Notes under the pieces: generated by a model | Database searches by the model: none | What the model saw: only the letters and a program-made list of their open reading frames with translations | Told to the model about the DNA's origin: nothing | In this document: in pieces, positions 25,109 through 34,098 of the stretch | Numbering within the stretch: position 1 is the first letter of the stretch | Layout of the letters: every line of letters begins with the position of its first letter | Made by a program: the position numbers and the translations under genes | Assembly: GCA_038232055.1 (NCBI GenBank) | Contig: JBBSIN010000018.1 | Location: 1-37,314, forward strand | Length of the DNA: 37,314 nt | Reading direction: 5' to 3' | From: JBBSIN01 sp038232055 | Lineage (GTDB): Bacteria; Actinomycetota; Actinomycetes; JADGOV01

Positions 25109-25507
25109 TCAATGCGGCACGAGCTCGACAACGTCCGGGGCGGCGACCGCGAGTCCCCGGTCGAGCGTCGCCACGTGCCCGCCCCGGACCCGGGCCAGCT
25201 GGGCCAGGTAGGCATCCGTCACCTGGCGATGCCCCAGGACGTGCGACAGGTCGACGTCGGCATAGGACACGTCGTCCAGCCACTGTTCGTGCCGCGGGTG
25301 CCCGACGACGCCGTCGAGAGCGTTGCGTGCCGCAGCGACGCCCGAGCCTTGCCGCAGCAGCAGCCGCAGCAACGTGCCCTGCACCGTCGGGCAGGTCGCG
25401 AAGGTGTCGCATCGGCGGAACCATGAACGGGCTGCCGCGTGGTGCACGTGCTCGGGTACGACCAGGGCCACCAGTACGTTCCCGTCCAACAGGTGGGTGT
25501 CCGACAC
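25109..25507 (-). CDS. vapC: VapC-type PIN-domain toxin
   Basis: The 132-residue PIN ribonuclease has the acidic pattern Asp8 (LLDGNVLVALV), an Asp in QVTDAYLAQLA and an Asp in VATLDRGLA. It matches the Mycobacterium-type VapC subfamily, in which the usual central Glu is missing; here the segment reads CPTVQGTLLRLL. Such toxins cleave specific tRNAs or rRNA. The GTG start lies six bases after the antitoxin stop, and the gene ends 61 bases before the Rieske gene. Both genes look intact, so the pair should be active. Confidence 0.87.
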   Translation of the reverse strand: MSDTHLLDGNVLVALVVPEHVHHAAARSWFRRCDTFATCPTVQGTLLRLLLRQGSGVAAARNALDGVVGHPRHEQWLDDVSYADVDLSHVLGHRQVTDAYLAQLARVRGGHVATLDRGLAVAAPDVVELVPH

Positions 25508-25513
25508 GGCGCC

Positions 25514-25744
25514 TCAGCCCTCGTCCTGCGCGATCGCCACGTCCTCCGCGGTAACCCGGCGGCCGAGCCGGACCAGGGGCAGCCCGGTGTCGGAGTCGGT
25601 CTCCACTGCCACGTCGCGGTGCCCACCCGCGAGCGCGGACCGCAGCAGGTCGGAGACCGTCCGGCTCAGCGTCTGGCGACGGTCGCGCGCGATCAGGACC
25701 GCTGCCCGGTGCAGGTCCTCGGGAAGGTCGATGGTGGTGCGCAT
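25514..25744 (-). CDS. vapB: VapB-type ribbon-helix-helix antitoxin
   Basis: The 76-residue antitoxin starts MRTTIDLPEDLHRAAVLIAR, a ribbon-helix-helix DNA-binding segment, continues TLSRTVSDLLRSALAGG, and ends in a disordered toxin-binding tail (LPLVRLGRRVTAEDV). It should neutralise VapC and repress its own operon. ATG 25744 is the clear start; the longer upstream frame is a shadow of the dehydrogenase gene. Its promoter overlaps the region between the two arms of the amine cluster. Confidence 0.87.
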   Translation of the reverse strand: MRTTIDLPEDLHRAAVLIARDRRQTLSRTVSDLLRSALAGGHRDVAVETDSDTGLPLVRLGRRVTAEDVAIAQDEG

Positions 25745-25779
25745 CAGTGCATCATACGCTGCATCAGTATGTGGCCGCA
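25741..25779 (-). promoter_or_regulatory. vapBC promoter with repeated GCATCA motif
   Basis: On the minus strand TATGAT (25756-25751) is a near-perfect -10 element. Transcription would then start about at the vapB ATG (25744), giving a leaderless mRNA; no ribosome-binding site is visible. GCATCA occurs at 25741, 25749 and 25761 on the plus strand, overlapping the -10, which suits an autorepressor site for VapB. The -35 region is poor. Confidence 0.45.
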
Positions 25780-25817
25780 CTGGGTACCGTCGGCGAACAC
25801 GGAGTGCCACGGCGAGT

Positions 25818-25852
25818 GATTCCGTTGTGACATAGCCCACGTCGTGTTGGAT
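25818..25852 (+). promoter_or_regulatory. Motif shared with the Lrp-gene upstream region
   Basis: GATTCCGTTGTG (25818-25829) and CGTGTTGGAT (25843-25852) resemble the parts GATTCCGTGTTG and CGTGTTGAAT found before the Lrp gene. They lie 65-99 bases before the dehydrogenase ATG. A TATACC at 25859-25864 might be the -10 of the plus arm, without a clear -35. Control by the Lrp-type regulator is inference. Confidence 0.35.
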
Positions 25853-25916
25853 CGCGTGTATACCGTGGGAGGATCGGCGAATCTCGCTTCCCGCGGCCGA
25901 CTTGGAAGGACCGACG

Positions 25917-27356
25917 ATGGGGACTGAGCAGCGGCGGCTGCGCAACTTCGTCAACGGCACGTACGTCGAGGCGAAGGACGGCCGGACGGCACCGCTCGTC
26001 GATCCCTCGACGGGGCAGCGGTTCGCCGAGGCCCCGGTCTCCGGCACGGCCGACGTCGACGTGGCCATGCAGGCCGCGCGGGAGGCGTTCGAAGCCTGGC
26101 GTGACGTCACCCCGGCGCAGCGCAGCCTCGCGCTGTTCCGGATGGCCGACGCGATAGAGGCGCGAGCCGACGAGCTCGTCGCGGCCGAGTGCGAGAACAC
26201 CGGCAAGCCGATCGGGCTCACCATGTCGGAGGAGATTCCGCCGATGGTCGACCAGATCCGCTTTTTCGCCGGAGCGGCCCGCGTGCTGGAGGGCCGCTCG
26301 GCCGGCGAGTACATGGCAGACCACACGTCCTTCGTCCGCCGAGAGCCGATCGGCGTCTGTGCCCAGGTGACCCCCTGGAACTACCCGATGATGATGGCGG
26401 TGTGGAAGTTTGCGCCGGCGATTGCCGCTGGCAACGCGGTGGTGCTCAAGCCGTCCGACACGACTCCGGTCTCCACGCTGCTGTTGGCCGAGATCGGCGC
26501 GGAGTTCCTGCCACCGGGCGTCTTCAACGTGGTCTGCGGCGACCGAGACACCGGCCGGGCACTGGTGGCCCACCCGACCCCGCAGATGGTGTCGGTGACC
26601 GGCTCCGTACGCGCGGGCATGGAGGTCGCGCGCTCCGCCGCCGACGATCTCAAGCGGGTGCATCTGGAGCTGGGCGGCAAGGCGCCGGTCGTCGTCTTCG
26701 ACGACGCGGACCCGGCGACCGCCGCCGAGGGCATCGCCGCCGCGGGCTACTTCAACGCCGGGCAGGACTGCACCGCGGCGACGCGGGTCCTCGCCGGCCC
26801 GCGGATCGCTGCCGACTTTGCCGATGCGCTCGTCGAGCAGGCGCGCAACACCAGGACAGCAGGTCCGCAGGACGCGGACGCCGCCTACGGCCCGCTTAAC
26901 AACGCCAACCAGCTGGCCCGGGTGGCAGGGTTCTTCGAGCGGGCACCGTCGCACGTCGACGTGCTCGCCGGCGGAAGACAGGTGGGCGACACCGGCTACT
27001 TCTGGGAGCCGACGGTCGTGGCCGGCCTTCGCCAGGACGACGAGATGATCCAACACGAGATCTTCGGGCCGGTGATCACGGTCCAGCGCTTCACCGACGA
27101 GGAGCAGGCGCTCGCCTGGGCCAATGGTGTGCCCTACGGCCTCGCGTCGAGCGTGTGGACGAAGGACCATGCCCGCGCCATGCGGATGGCCAAGCGGCTG
27201 GACTACGGGGCGGTCTGGATCAACACCCACATTCCGATCGTCGCCGAGATGCCGCACGGCGGCTTCAAGCACTCTGGTTACGGCAAGGATCTGTCGATGT
27301 ACGGGTTCGAGGACTACACCCGCGTCAAGCACGTCATGAGCTACATCGGTCCATGA
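25917..27356 (+). CDS. Aminobutyraldehyde-type aldehyde dehydrogenase
   Basis: The 479-residue NAD(P)-dependent aldehyde dehydrogenase has Asn155 (TPWNYP), Lys178 (VLKPSD), Glu251 (LELGGKAP) and catalytic Cys285 (FNAGQDCTAATR). GEYMADHTSFVRREPIGVCA and the GGFKHSGYGKDLSMYGFEDY end resemble gamma-aminobutyraldehyde dehydrogenases (PatD/PuuC group), which make GABA from 4-aminobutanal. Betaine-aldehyde activity is an alternative and would suit the Rieske neighbour. ATG 25917 follows GGAAGGA and is better than an in-frame start at 25902. It leads the plus arm, 42 bases before potD. Confidence 0.88.
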   Translation: MGTEQRRLRNFVNGTYVEAKDGRTAPLVDPSTGQRFAEAPVSGTADVDVAMQAAREAFEAWRDVTPAQRSLALFRMADAIEARADELVAAECENTGKPIGLTMSEEIPPMVDQIRFFAGAARVLEGRSAGEYMADHTSFVRREPIGVCAQVTPWNYPMMMAVWKFAPAIAAGNAVVLKPSDTTPVSTLLLAEIGAEFLPPGVFNVVCGDRDTGRALVAHPTPQMVSVTGSVRAGMEVARSAADDLKRVHLELGGKAPVVVFDDADPATAAEGIAAAGYFNAGQDCTAATRVLAGPRIAADFADALVEQARNTRTAGPQDADAAYGPLNNANQLARVAGFFERAPSHVDVLAGGRQVGDTGYFWEPTVVAGLRQDDEMIQHEIFGPVITVQRFTDEEQALAWANGVPYGLASSVWTKDHARAMRMAKRLDYGAVWINTHIPIVAEMPHGGFKHSGYGKDLSMYGFEDYTRVKHVMSYIGP

Positions 27357-27398
27357 TCGGTCCCGTGACGCGGCCAGCGATGACGGAAGGAAAGCCGC

Positions 27399-28634
27399 AT
27401 GTCTTCCTCTGACAGTGACCCGGAGTTCCTGAGCCTGCTCCGGACGGCCGGCGTGTCGCGACGGGGCTTCCTGCGCAGCCTCGGTATCGGTGGCGCAGCG
27501 GTTGCCGGCGGGAGCCTGCTCGCCGCGTGCGGCACCAAGGGCGCCGCCGACAAGGCGAAGGACGCTGCCAAGAACGCGCCGGTTCAGAAGGACTTCTCGG
27601 ACACCGAAAAGGTGCTCAACTTCTCCAACTGGCCGCTCTACATCGACGTCGACGAGAAGGTGAAGAACCGGCGCCCGACGCTCGAGGCCTTCAGCAAGCA
27701 GCAGGGCGTGCGGGTCAAGTACGTCGAGGACGTCAACGACAACGACGAGTTCTTCGGCAAGGTGCGACCGCAACTGTCCGCCGGGCAGGACTCGGGCCGC
27801 GACATGTTCGTGCTCACCGACTGGATGGCCGCTCGGCTGGTCCGGCTCGGCTGGGTGCAGGAGGTCGACAAGACAAAGGTGCCGAACTCGAAGAACCTGC
27901 GGGCCGCGCTGCAGCATCCCGGCTTCGACAAGAACCGTGACTACACGCTGCCCTGGCAGAGCGGGCTCGCCGGCATCGCGTACAACCCCAAGGCGACCGG
28001 CGGCAAGGAGATCCGCACGATCGACCAGCTGCTGACCGACCCCGCGCTCAAGGGCAAGGTGACCGCGCTCACCGAGCTGCAGGACACGATGGGGCTCCTG
28101 CTGCTCGACTTGGGCAAGGACCCGAGCGACTTCACCGACGACGACTTCTCGGCCGCCATCGACAAGCTGCAAAAGGCGGTGTCCAGCAAGCAGATCCGCC
28201 GTTTCACCGGCAACGACTACGCCGACGACCTCGCGGCGGGCAACGTCGCCGCCGCGATCGCGTGGTCGGGCGACGTCATCCAGCTGCAGGCGGACAACCC
28301 GAACATCAAGTTCGTCGTCCCGGAGAGCGGGCTCATGATCTGGTCCGACAACATGATGATCCCCAACAAGGCGCGCCACAAGCTCAACGCCGAGCGGCTG
28401 ATGAACTACTACTACCAGCCCAAGGTCGCTGCGGAGCTGGCGGCGTACGTCAACTACATCTGCCCGGTCGAGGGTGCCCAGGAAGAGATGCGCAGCATCG
28501 ACAAGTCACTTGCCAACAACCCGCTCATCTTCCCGGACGCCGCGACGCTGTCGAAGACGCACGTCTTCAAGGCGCTCGACCAACAGCAGGAGAGGAAGTA
28601 CACCGACATGTTCCAGGCTGTGACGGGCGCATAG
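27399..28634 (+). CDS. potD: PotD-like polyamine-binding lipoprotein (Tat exported)
   Basis: The 411-residue substrate-binding protein has a twin-arginine signal, SRRGFLRSLG (Arg21-Arg22), and a lipobox LLAAC (Cys44), so it should be folded before export and then lipid-anchored. The mature part starts with a Lys/Ala-rich linker and then VLNFSNWPLYIDV, typical of PotD/PotF-family proteins. LPWQSGLAGIAYNPKATGG and FVVPESGLMIWSDNMMIPN line the usual ligand cleft. Spermidine, putrescine or a related amine is the likely ligand. A strong site, GGAAGGAAA, precedes the ATG. Confidence 0.9.
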   Translation: MSSSDSDPEFLSLLRTAGVSRRGFLRSLGIGGAAVAGGSLLAACGTKGAADKAKDAAKNAPVQKDFSDTEKVLNFSNWPLYIDVDEKVKNRRPTLEAFSKQQGVRVKYVEDVNDNDEFFGKVRPQLSAGQDSGRDMFVLTDWMAARLVRLGWVQEVDKTKVPNSKNLRAALQHPGFDKNRDYTLPWQSGLAGIAYNPKATGGKEIRTIDQLLTDPALKGKVTALTELQDTMGLLLLDLGKDPSDFTDDDFSAAIDKLQKAVSSKQIRRFTGNDYADDLAAGNVAAAIAWSGDVIQLQADNPNIKFVVPESGLMIWSDNMMIPNKARHKLNAERLMNYYYQPKVAAELAAYVNYICPVEGAQEEMRSIDKSLANNPLIFPDAATLSKTHVFKALDQQQERKYTDMFQAVTGA

Positions 28635-28665
28635 TCGGGCATGGGCTGAAGGACGGGAGATCCAG

Positions 28666-29882
<1,217 letters not shown>

Positions 29883-29886
<4 letters not shown>

Positions 29887-30794
29887 CGGTCGCCGCCCCG
29901 GTCGACGTTGTGACGCCGGGAGGCCCGGGCCCGGGCCTCCCGCCCGAGCGCCGCAGGCGACGCCGACCGACGCCGTACCTCCTGCTCCTGCCCGGGATGG
30001 CGTGGCTGCTACTCCTTTTCGTCGTGCCGATGGCGACCCTGGCGTCGCTGTCCCTGCAGACGGGCAACTACGAGGACGGATACTCGCTCACCTGGCACTG
30101 GGGCAACTACTCCGACGCGTTCGCCCGCTACGGCGCCCAGTTCTTCCGATCGTTCCTGTTCGCCGGCCTCGCCACGCTTCTCGCGATCCTCATCGCCTAT
30201 CCGCTGGCGTACGCGATCGCGTTCAAGTCCGGCCGGTGGAAGAACGTCCTGCTCGTACTGGTGGTCGCACCGTTCTTCACCAGCTTTCTCGTGCGTACGC
30301 TCGCCTGGAAGACGCTGTTCGCCGACAACGGCTGGGTCGTCGGCCTGCTGCAGGCTCTGCACGTCTTCGGTCCCGGTGACCGTTTGCTCGCCACTCCCAT
30401 CGCGGTCGTCACCGGCCTGGCGTACAACTTCCTGCCGTTCATGACCCTGCCGCTCTACGCGAGCCTCGAGAAGATCGACCCGCGGCTCGTCGAGGCGGCC
30501 AACGACCTCTACTGCACGCCGTTCACCGCGTTCCGCAAGGTGACGTGGAAGCTCTCGCTCCCCGGCGTCGTCGCGGGCACCCTGCTGACCTTCATCCCGG
30601 CGGCCGGCGACTTCGTCAACGTGCAGTTCCTCGGCACACCGGCCGAGTCCATGATCGGAAATGTCATCGAAAGCCGGTTCCTCGTCGCTGTCGACTACCC
30701 CATCGCCTCCGCCCTGTCGTTCACGCTGATGGGCGCGATCCTGGTCCTCGTCATGATCTACGTCCGCCGCGCGGGAACGGAGGAGCTGGTCTGA
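29883..30794 (+). CDS. potB: PotB-like ABC transporter permease
   Basis: The 303-residue inner-membrane protein has an Arg-rich cytoplasmic start and about six membrane segments. The EAA loop that docks the ATPase reads EAANDLYCTPFTAFRKVTWK. TLPLYASLEKIDPRLVEAAN and FIPAAGDFVNVQFLGTP match PotB/PotH permeases. The ATG overlaps the potA stop (ATGA), and its stop overlaps potC (TGATG). A perfect 26-base palindrome lies 34-59 bases into the gene. Confidence 0.92.
29917..29942. repeat. 26-bp perfect palindrome inside the potB start
   Basis: The arms are CGGGAGGCCCGGG (29917-29929) and its exact reverse complement (29930-29942), with no spacer. It encodes part of a Pro/Gly stretch near residues 12-20 of PotB. 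In mRNA it would fold into a very stable hairpin shortly after the start codon. Confidence 0.9.
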
Positions 30795-31612
30795 TGGCCG
30801 TGCTGCAGGCGACAGGGAGCATGCGGTGGGTCCGAAGGCACAGCGTCACGATGGTCGCCGCGCTTGCCATGTTCTACATCTTCCTGCCCGTCGCGGTCGT
30901 CATCATCTTCTCGTTCAACGACCCGACCGGCAGGTTCAACTTTCCCTGGCACCGCTTCACGCTCGACAACTGGGCCCATCCGTGTGCGGTTCCCGGCATG
31001 TGCTCCGCGGTGGCGTTGAGCCTCAAGATCGGCGTCCTCTCGACGGCGGTGGCCACGGCGCTCGGCACCCTGATGGCCTTCGCCCTCGTCCGGCACCGTT
31101 TCCTCGGCCGGCAGCCGACCAACCTGCTCATCTTCCTGCCGATGGCGACCCCCGAGGTCGTCATGGGCTCCTCGCTGCTCGCGCTGTTCGTGAACCTGCA
31201 GGTGCCCCTCGGCTTCGGGACGATCACGGTCGCGCACATCCTGTTCAACATCAGCTTTGTGGTCGTCACCGTGAAGGCGCGACTGCAGGGACTCGACCCC
31301 CAGCTCGAGCAGGCGGCCATGGACCTCTACGCCAACGAGTCTCAGACCTTCCGGCGGGTGACGCTGCCGCTCGTCATGCCGGGCATCCTTGCGGCGGCGC
31401 TGCTCGCGTTCTCGCTGTCCTTCGACGACTTCATCATCACGAACTTCAACTCGGGCAGCACGGTGACGTTCCCCATGTACGTGTGGGGCGCGGCCCAGCG
31501 TGGCGTACCGCCGCAGATCAATGTGATCGGCGCTCTCATGTTCCTCACCGCCCTCGTCATCGCGCTGAGCAGCCAGGTCATCGGGGGGCGGCGGGGCGCT
31601 CGCGCACGATGA
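30794..31612 (+). CDS. potC: PotC-like ABC transporter permease
   Basis: The 272-residue permease has about six membrane segments and the EAA-type loop QAAMDLYANESQTFRRVTLP. IIFSFNDPTGRFNFPWHRFT, then FLPMATPEVVMGSSLL and SFDDFIITNFNSG, are typical of PotC/PotI. It pairs with PotB to form the channel. ATG 30794 shares a base with the potB stop. The gene ends 46 bases before the saccharopine-dehydrogenase-like gene. Confidence 0.93.
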   Translation: MAVLQATGSMRWVRRHSVTMVAALAMFYIFLPVAVVIIFSFNDPTGRFNFPWHRFTLDNWAHPCAVPGMCSAVALSLKIGVLSTAVATALGTLMAFALVRHRFLGRQPTNLLIFLPMATPEVVMGSSLLALFVNLQVPLGFGTITVAHILFNISFVVVTVKARLQGLDPQLEQAAMDLYANESQTFRRVTLPLVMPGILAAALLAFSLSFDDFIITNFNSGSTVTFPMYVWGAAQRGVPPQINVIGALMFLTALVIALSSQVIGGRRGARAR

Positions 31613-31658
31613 CAAGAGCCCTGCCCAGCACGCCATCAGCCGCGGCCTAGGAGACCCC

Positions 31659-32870
31659 GTGCGCATCCTGCTCGTCGGTGCCGGCGGTGTCGGCAATGCC
31701 ATTGCGCGGATCGCCGCCGGCCGCCGTTTCGTCGAGGAGATGGTCGTCGCCGACTACGACGGGGCACGGGCGCGCGGGGTGGCCGATGCGACAGGTGACC
31801 GTCGGTTCCGTGGCGTCCGCCTCGACGCCAGCGACACGGCCGCAGTGCGCGAGCTCCTCCAGGCATCGCGCGCGGACGTGTTGCTGAACGCCTGCGATCC
31901 GCGTTTCGTCATGTCGCTGTTCACGGCGGCGTACGACGCCGGCACGCACTACCTCGACATGGCGATGTCGCTCTCGCAGCCGCATCCGCAGGCGCCGTAC
32001 CAGAAGACCGGCGTCATGCTCGGTGACGAGCAGTTCGCGATGGCGCGGCAGTGGTCGGAGCGGGGCCAACTCGCCCTCGTGGGGCTCGGCGTGGAGCCAG
32101 GCCTGTCCGACGTCTTCGCCCGGTACGCCGCCGACACACTCTTCTCCGAGATCGACGAGATCGGCGTCCGGGACGGCGCGAACCTCGAGGTCGACGGTTA
32201 CGCCTTTGCGCCGACGTTCTCGATCTGGACCACGATCGAGGAGTGCCTCAACCCGCCCGTGGTGTGGGAGCGCGAGCGCGGCTGGTTCACCACGGAGCCC
32301 TTCAGCGAACCGGAGACGTTCGACTTTCCCGAGGGCATCGGCCAGGTGTCGTGCGTCAACGTGGAGCACGAGGAGGTGATCCTTGTGCCGCGCTGGGTCG
32401 ACTGTCGGCGGGTCACCTTCAAGTACGGGCTCGGCGACGACTTCATCGACGTGCTGCGCACTCTGCACACGCTGGGCCTGGACTCGACCCGACCGGTGCG
32501 GATCGGTGCGGCCGAGGTCAGCCCCCGCGACGTCGTCGCGGCCTGCCTGCCCGACCCGGCGTCGCTCGGCTCCCGCATGCGCGGCCGGACCTGTGCCGGG
32601 ACGTGGGCGAGGGGCACCGGTGTCGACGGCCGGACCCGGGAGGTCTACCTCTACCACGTCGTCGACAACGAGCAGACGATGCGCGACTGGGGCTGCCAGG
32701 CCGTGGTGTGGCAGACCGCCGTGCAGCCGCTGGTCGGCCTGGAACTGGTCGCCGACGGGGTGTGGTCGGGGGCCGGCGTCCTGGGGCCGGAGGCCTTCCC
32801 GGCGCAGCCTTTCCTCGACCTGCTCGCCGGCGACTACGCCTCGCCCTGGGGGCTGCGGACCGGCGGGTGA
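31659..32870 (+). CDS. Saccharopine-dehydrogenase-like NAD(P) oxidoreductase
   Basis: The 403-residue protein has a Rossmann start, RILLVGAGGVGNAIARIAA, and a saccharopine-dehydrogenase layout. ADVLLNACDPRFVMSLFTAA and GTHYLDMAMSL follow the nucleotide-binding part, then GLGVEPGLSDVFARYAAD and a long C-terminal catalytic domain. The family includes enzymes that form or break secondary-amine links between an amino acid and an aldehyde or diamine, such as saccharopine and carboxynorspermidine dehydrogenases. Its position at the end of a polyamine-type transport operon suggests a secondary-amine substrate. Lysine breakdown is less likely, since no lysine-ketoglutarate reductase is nearby. GTG 31659 follows AGGAG. 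dxr starts 20 bases after the stop. Confidence 0.8.
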   Translation: MRILLVGAGGVGNAIARIAAGRRFVEEMVVADYDGARARGVADATGDRRFRGVRLDASDTAAVRELLQASRADVLLNACDPRFVMSLFTAAYDAGTHYLDMAMSLSQPHPQAPYQKTGVMLGDEQFAMARQWSERGQLALVGLGVEPGLSDVFARYAADTLFSEIDEIGVRDGANLEVDGYAFAPTFSIWTTIEECLNPPVVWERERGWFTTEPFSEPETFDFPEGIGQVSCVNVEHEEVILVPRWVDCRRVTFKYGLGDDFIDVLRTLHTLGLDSTRPVRIGAAEVSPRDVVAACLPDPASLGSRMRGRTCAGTWARGTGVDGRTREVYLYHVVDNEQTMRDWGCQAVVWQTAVQPLVGLELVADGVWSGAGVLGPEAFPAQPFLDLLAGDYASPWGLRTGG

Positions 32871-32890
32871 CAATGGAGGAGTGAATACCC

Positions 32891-34081
32891 GTGCGTGAGG
32901 TCGTGGTTCTGGGGTCGACCGGGTCGATCGGCACCCAGGCCCTCGACGTGGCCCGCCGCAGCCCCGGCGGCTTCCGGGTCGTTGCGCTGGCCGCCGGTGG
33001 CGACCGGGTCGACCTGCTGGCCCGCCAGGCGCTCGAGTTCGGTGTCGAGGTGGTCGCCGTCGGCAAGGCGAGCGCCGCCCAGGATCTTCAGCTGGCCTTT
33101 TACGCGGCGGCGCAGGAGCGCGGCTTTTCGAGCGGCGACTACGCCGTACCGAAGATTCTCGCCGGACCCGACGCCGCCACCGAGGTCGCCGCGTGGCCGT
33201 CGGACGTCGTGCTCAACGGCATGACGGGGTCGATCGGCCTCGCACCGACGCTGGCGGCACTCGACGCCGGTACGACGCTCGCCCTGGCCAACAAGGAGTC
33301 ACTCATCGTCGGTGGCCCACTGGTGTCGGCCCGGGCCGCCGACGGCCAGATCGTGCCGGTCGACTCCGAGCACTCGGCGCTCGCGCAGTGCCTGCGCGGC
33401 GGGCGTCGCGAGGAGATCCGGCGCCTGGTGCTGACCGCGAGCGGCGGCCCGTTCCGCGATCGCAAGCCCCACCAGCTGGCCGACGTCACGCCTGAGCAGG
33501 CGCTCGCGCACCCGACGTGGACCATGGGTCCGGTGGTCACGGTGAACTCGGCCACGCTCGTCAACAAGGGCCTCGAGGTCATCGAGGCGCACCTGCTGTT
33601 CCAGGTGCCGTACGCCGACATCGAGGTCGTCCTGCACCCACAGTCGGTCATCCACTCGATGGTCGAGTTCACCGACGGGTCGACGTTGGCGCAGTGCAGC
33701 CCGCCCGACATGCGGCTCCCCATCGCCCTTGCGCTCGCTTGGCCCGATCGGGTGCCGTCGGCGGCGGCTGCACTCGACTGGTCGGCGGCGCACGCCTGGG
33801 AGCTGCTGCCGCTCGATGACGAGGTGTTCCCAGCGGTGGCCTTGGCGCGCGACGTCGGCCGTGCCGGCGGCACGGCACCAGCCGTCTACAACGCCGCGAA
33901 CGAGGAGGCGGTGCAGGCCTTCCTCGATCGTCGCCTGCGGTTCCCGGCCATCGTCGACACGGTCGCCGCCGTGGTCGCCGAGCACGGCTCCGGGAAGGCC
34001 GAGACGCTGGACGACGTTCTTACCGCGGAAGGTTGGGCGCGTTCGCGTGCCCGTACGTTCATCGAGGAAGCAGCAGCATGA
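32891..34081 (+). CDS. dxr: 1-deoxy-D-xylulose-5-phosphate reductoisomerase
   Basis: Dxr makes 2-C-methylerythritol 4-phosphate, the first committed step of the MEP isoprenoid pathway. The 396-residue protein has the NADPH motif GSTGSIGTQALDV (8-20), LALANKESLIVGG and VDSEHSALAQCL. The metal and substrate segments TASGGPFRD and VNSATLVNKGLEVIEAH are also present. The GTG start has GGAGGAG upstream. It follows the catabolic operon by 20 bases; a GACAAT at 32869-32874 could be a -10 for its own promoter, but the -35 is weak. Confidence 0.96.
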   Translation: MREVVVLGSTGSIGTQALDVARRSPGGFRVVALAAGGDRVDLLARQALEFGVEVVAVGKASAAQDLQLAFYAAAQERGFSSGDYAVPKILAGPDAATEVAAWPSDVVLNGMTGSIGLAPTLAALDAGTTLALANKESLIVGGPLVSARAADGQIVPVDSEHSALAQCLRGGRREEIRRLVLTASGGPFRDRKPHQLADVTPEQALAHPTWTMGPVVTVNSATLVNKGLEVIEAHLLFQVPYADIEVVLHPQSVIHSMVEFTDGSTLAQCSPPDMRLPIALALAWPDRVPSAAAALDWSAAHAWELLPLDDEVFPAVALARDVGRAGGTAPAVYNAANEEAVQAFLDRRLRFPAIVDTVAAVVAEHGSGKAETLDDVLTAEGWARSRARTFIEEAAA

Positions 34082-34098
34082 CACCGGATTTCGCATGA
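34078..34098 (+). CDS. Six-codon mini-ORF bridging dxr and rseP
   Basis: ATG 34078 begins a frame reading MTPDFA and stopping at TGA 34096-34098. Its ATG overlaps the dxr stop (ATGA), and its stop overlaps the rseP ATG (ATGA again). GAGGAAG lies eight bases before the mini-ORF ATG, whereas the rseP ATG has no clear ribosome-binding site of its own. It may pass ribosomes on to rseP. It may also be chance, with ribosomes loading near here and sliding to ATG 34095. Confidence 0.4.
   Translation: MTPDFA

Noticed and set aside
25764..28379. 871-codon open frame on the minus strand opposite the dehydrogenase and potD
   Set aside because: It mirrors two clear plus-strand genes, reads as Arg/Gly/Leu/His-rich sequence with no domain, and is explained by codon bias in high-GC DNA.
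31659..32870. Lysine catabolism (saccharopine pathway) as the role of the last gene in the plus arm
   Set aside because: No lysine-ketoglutarate reductase or aminoadipate semialdehyde dehydrogenase is nearby, and the gene belongs to a polyamine-type transport operon.
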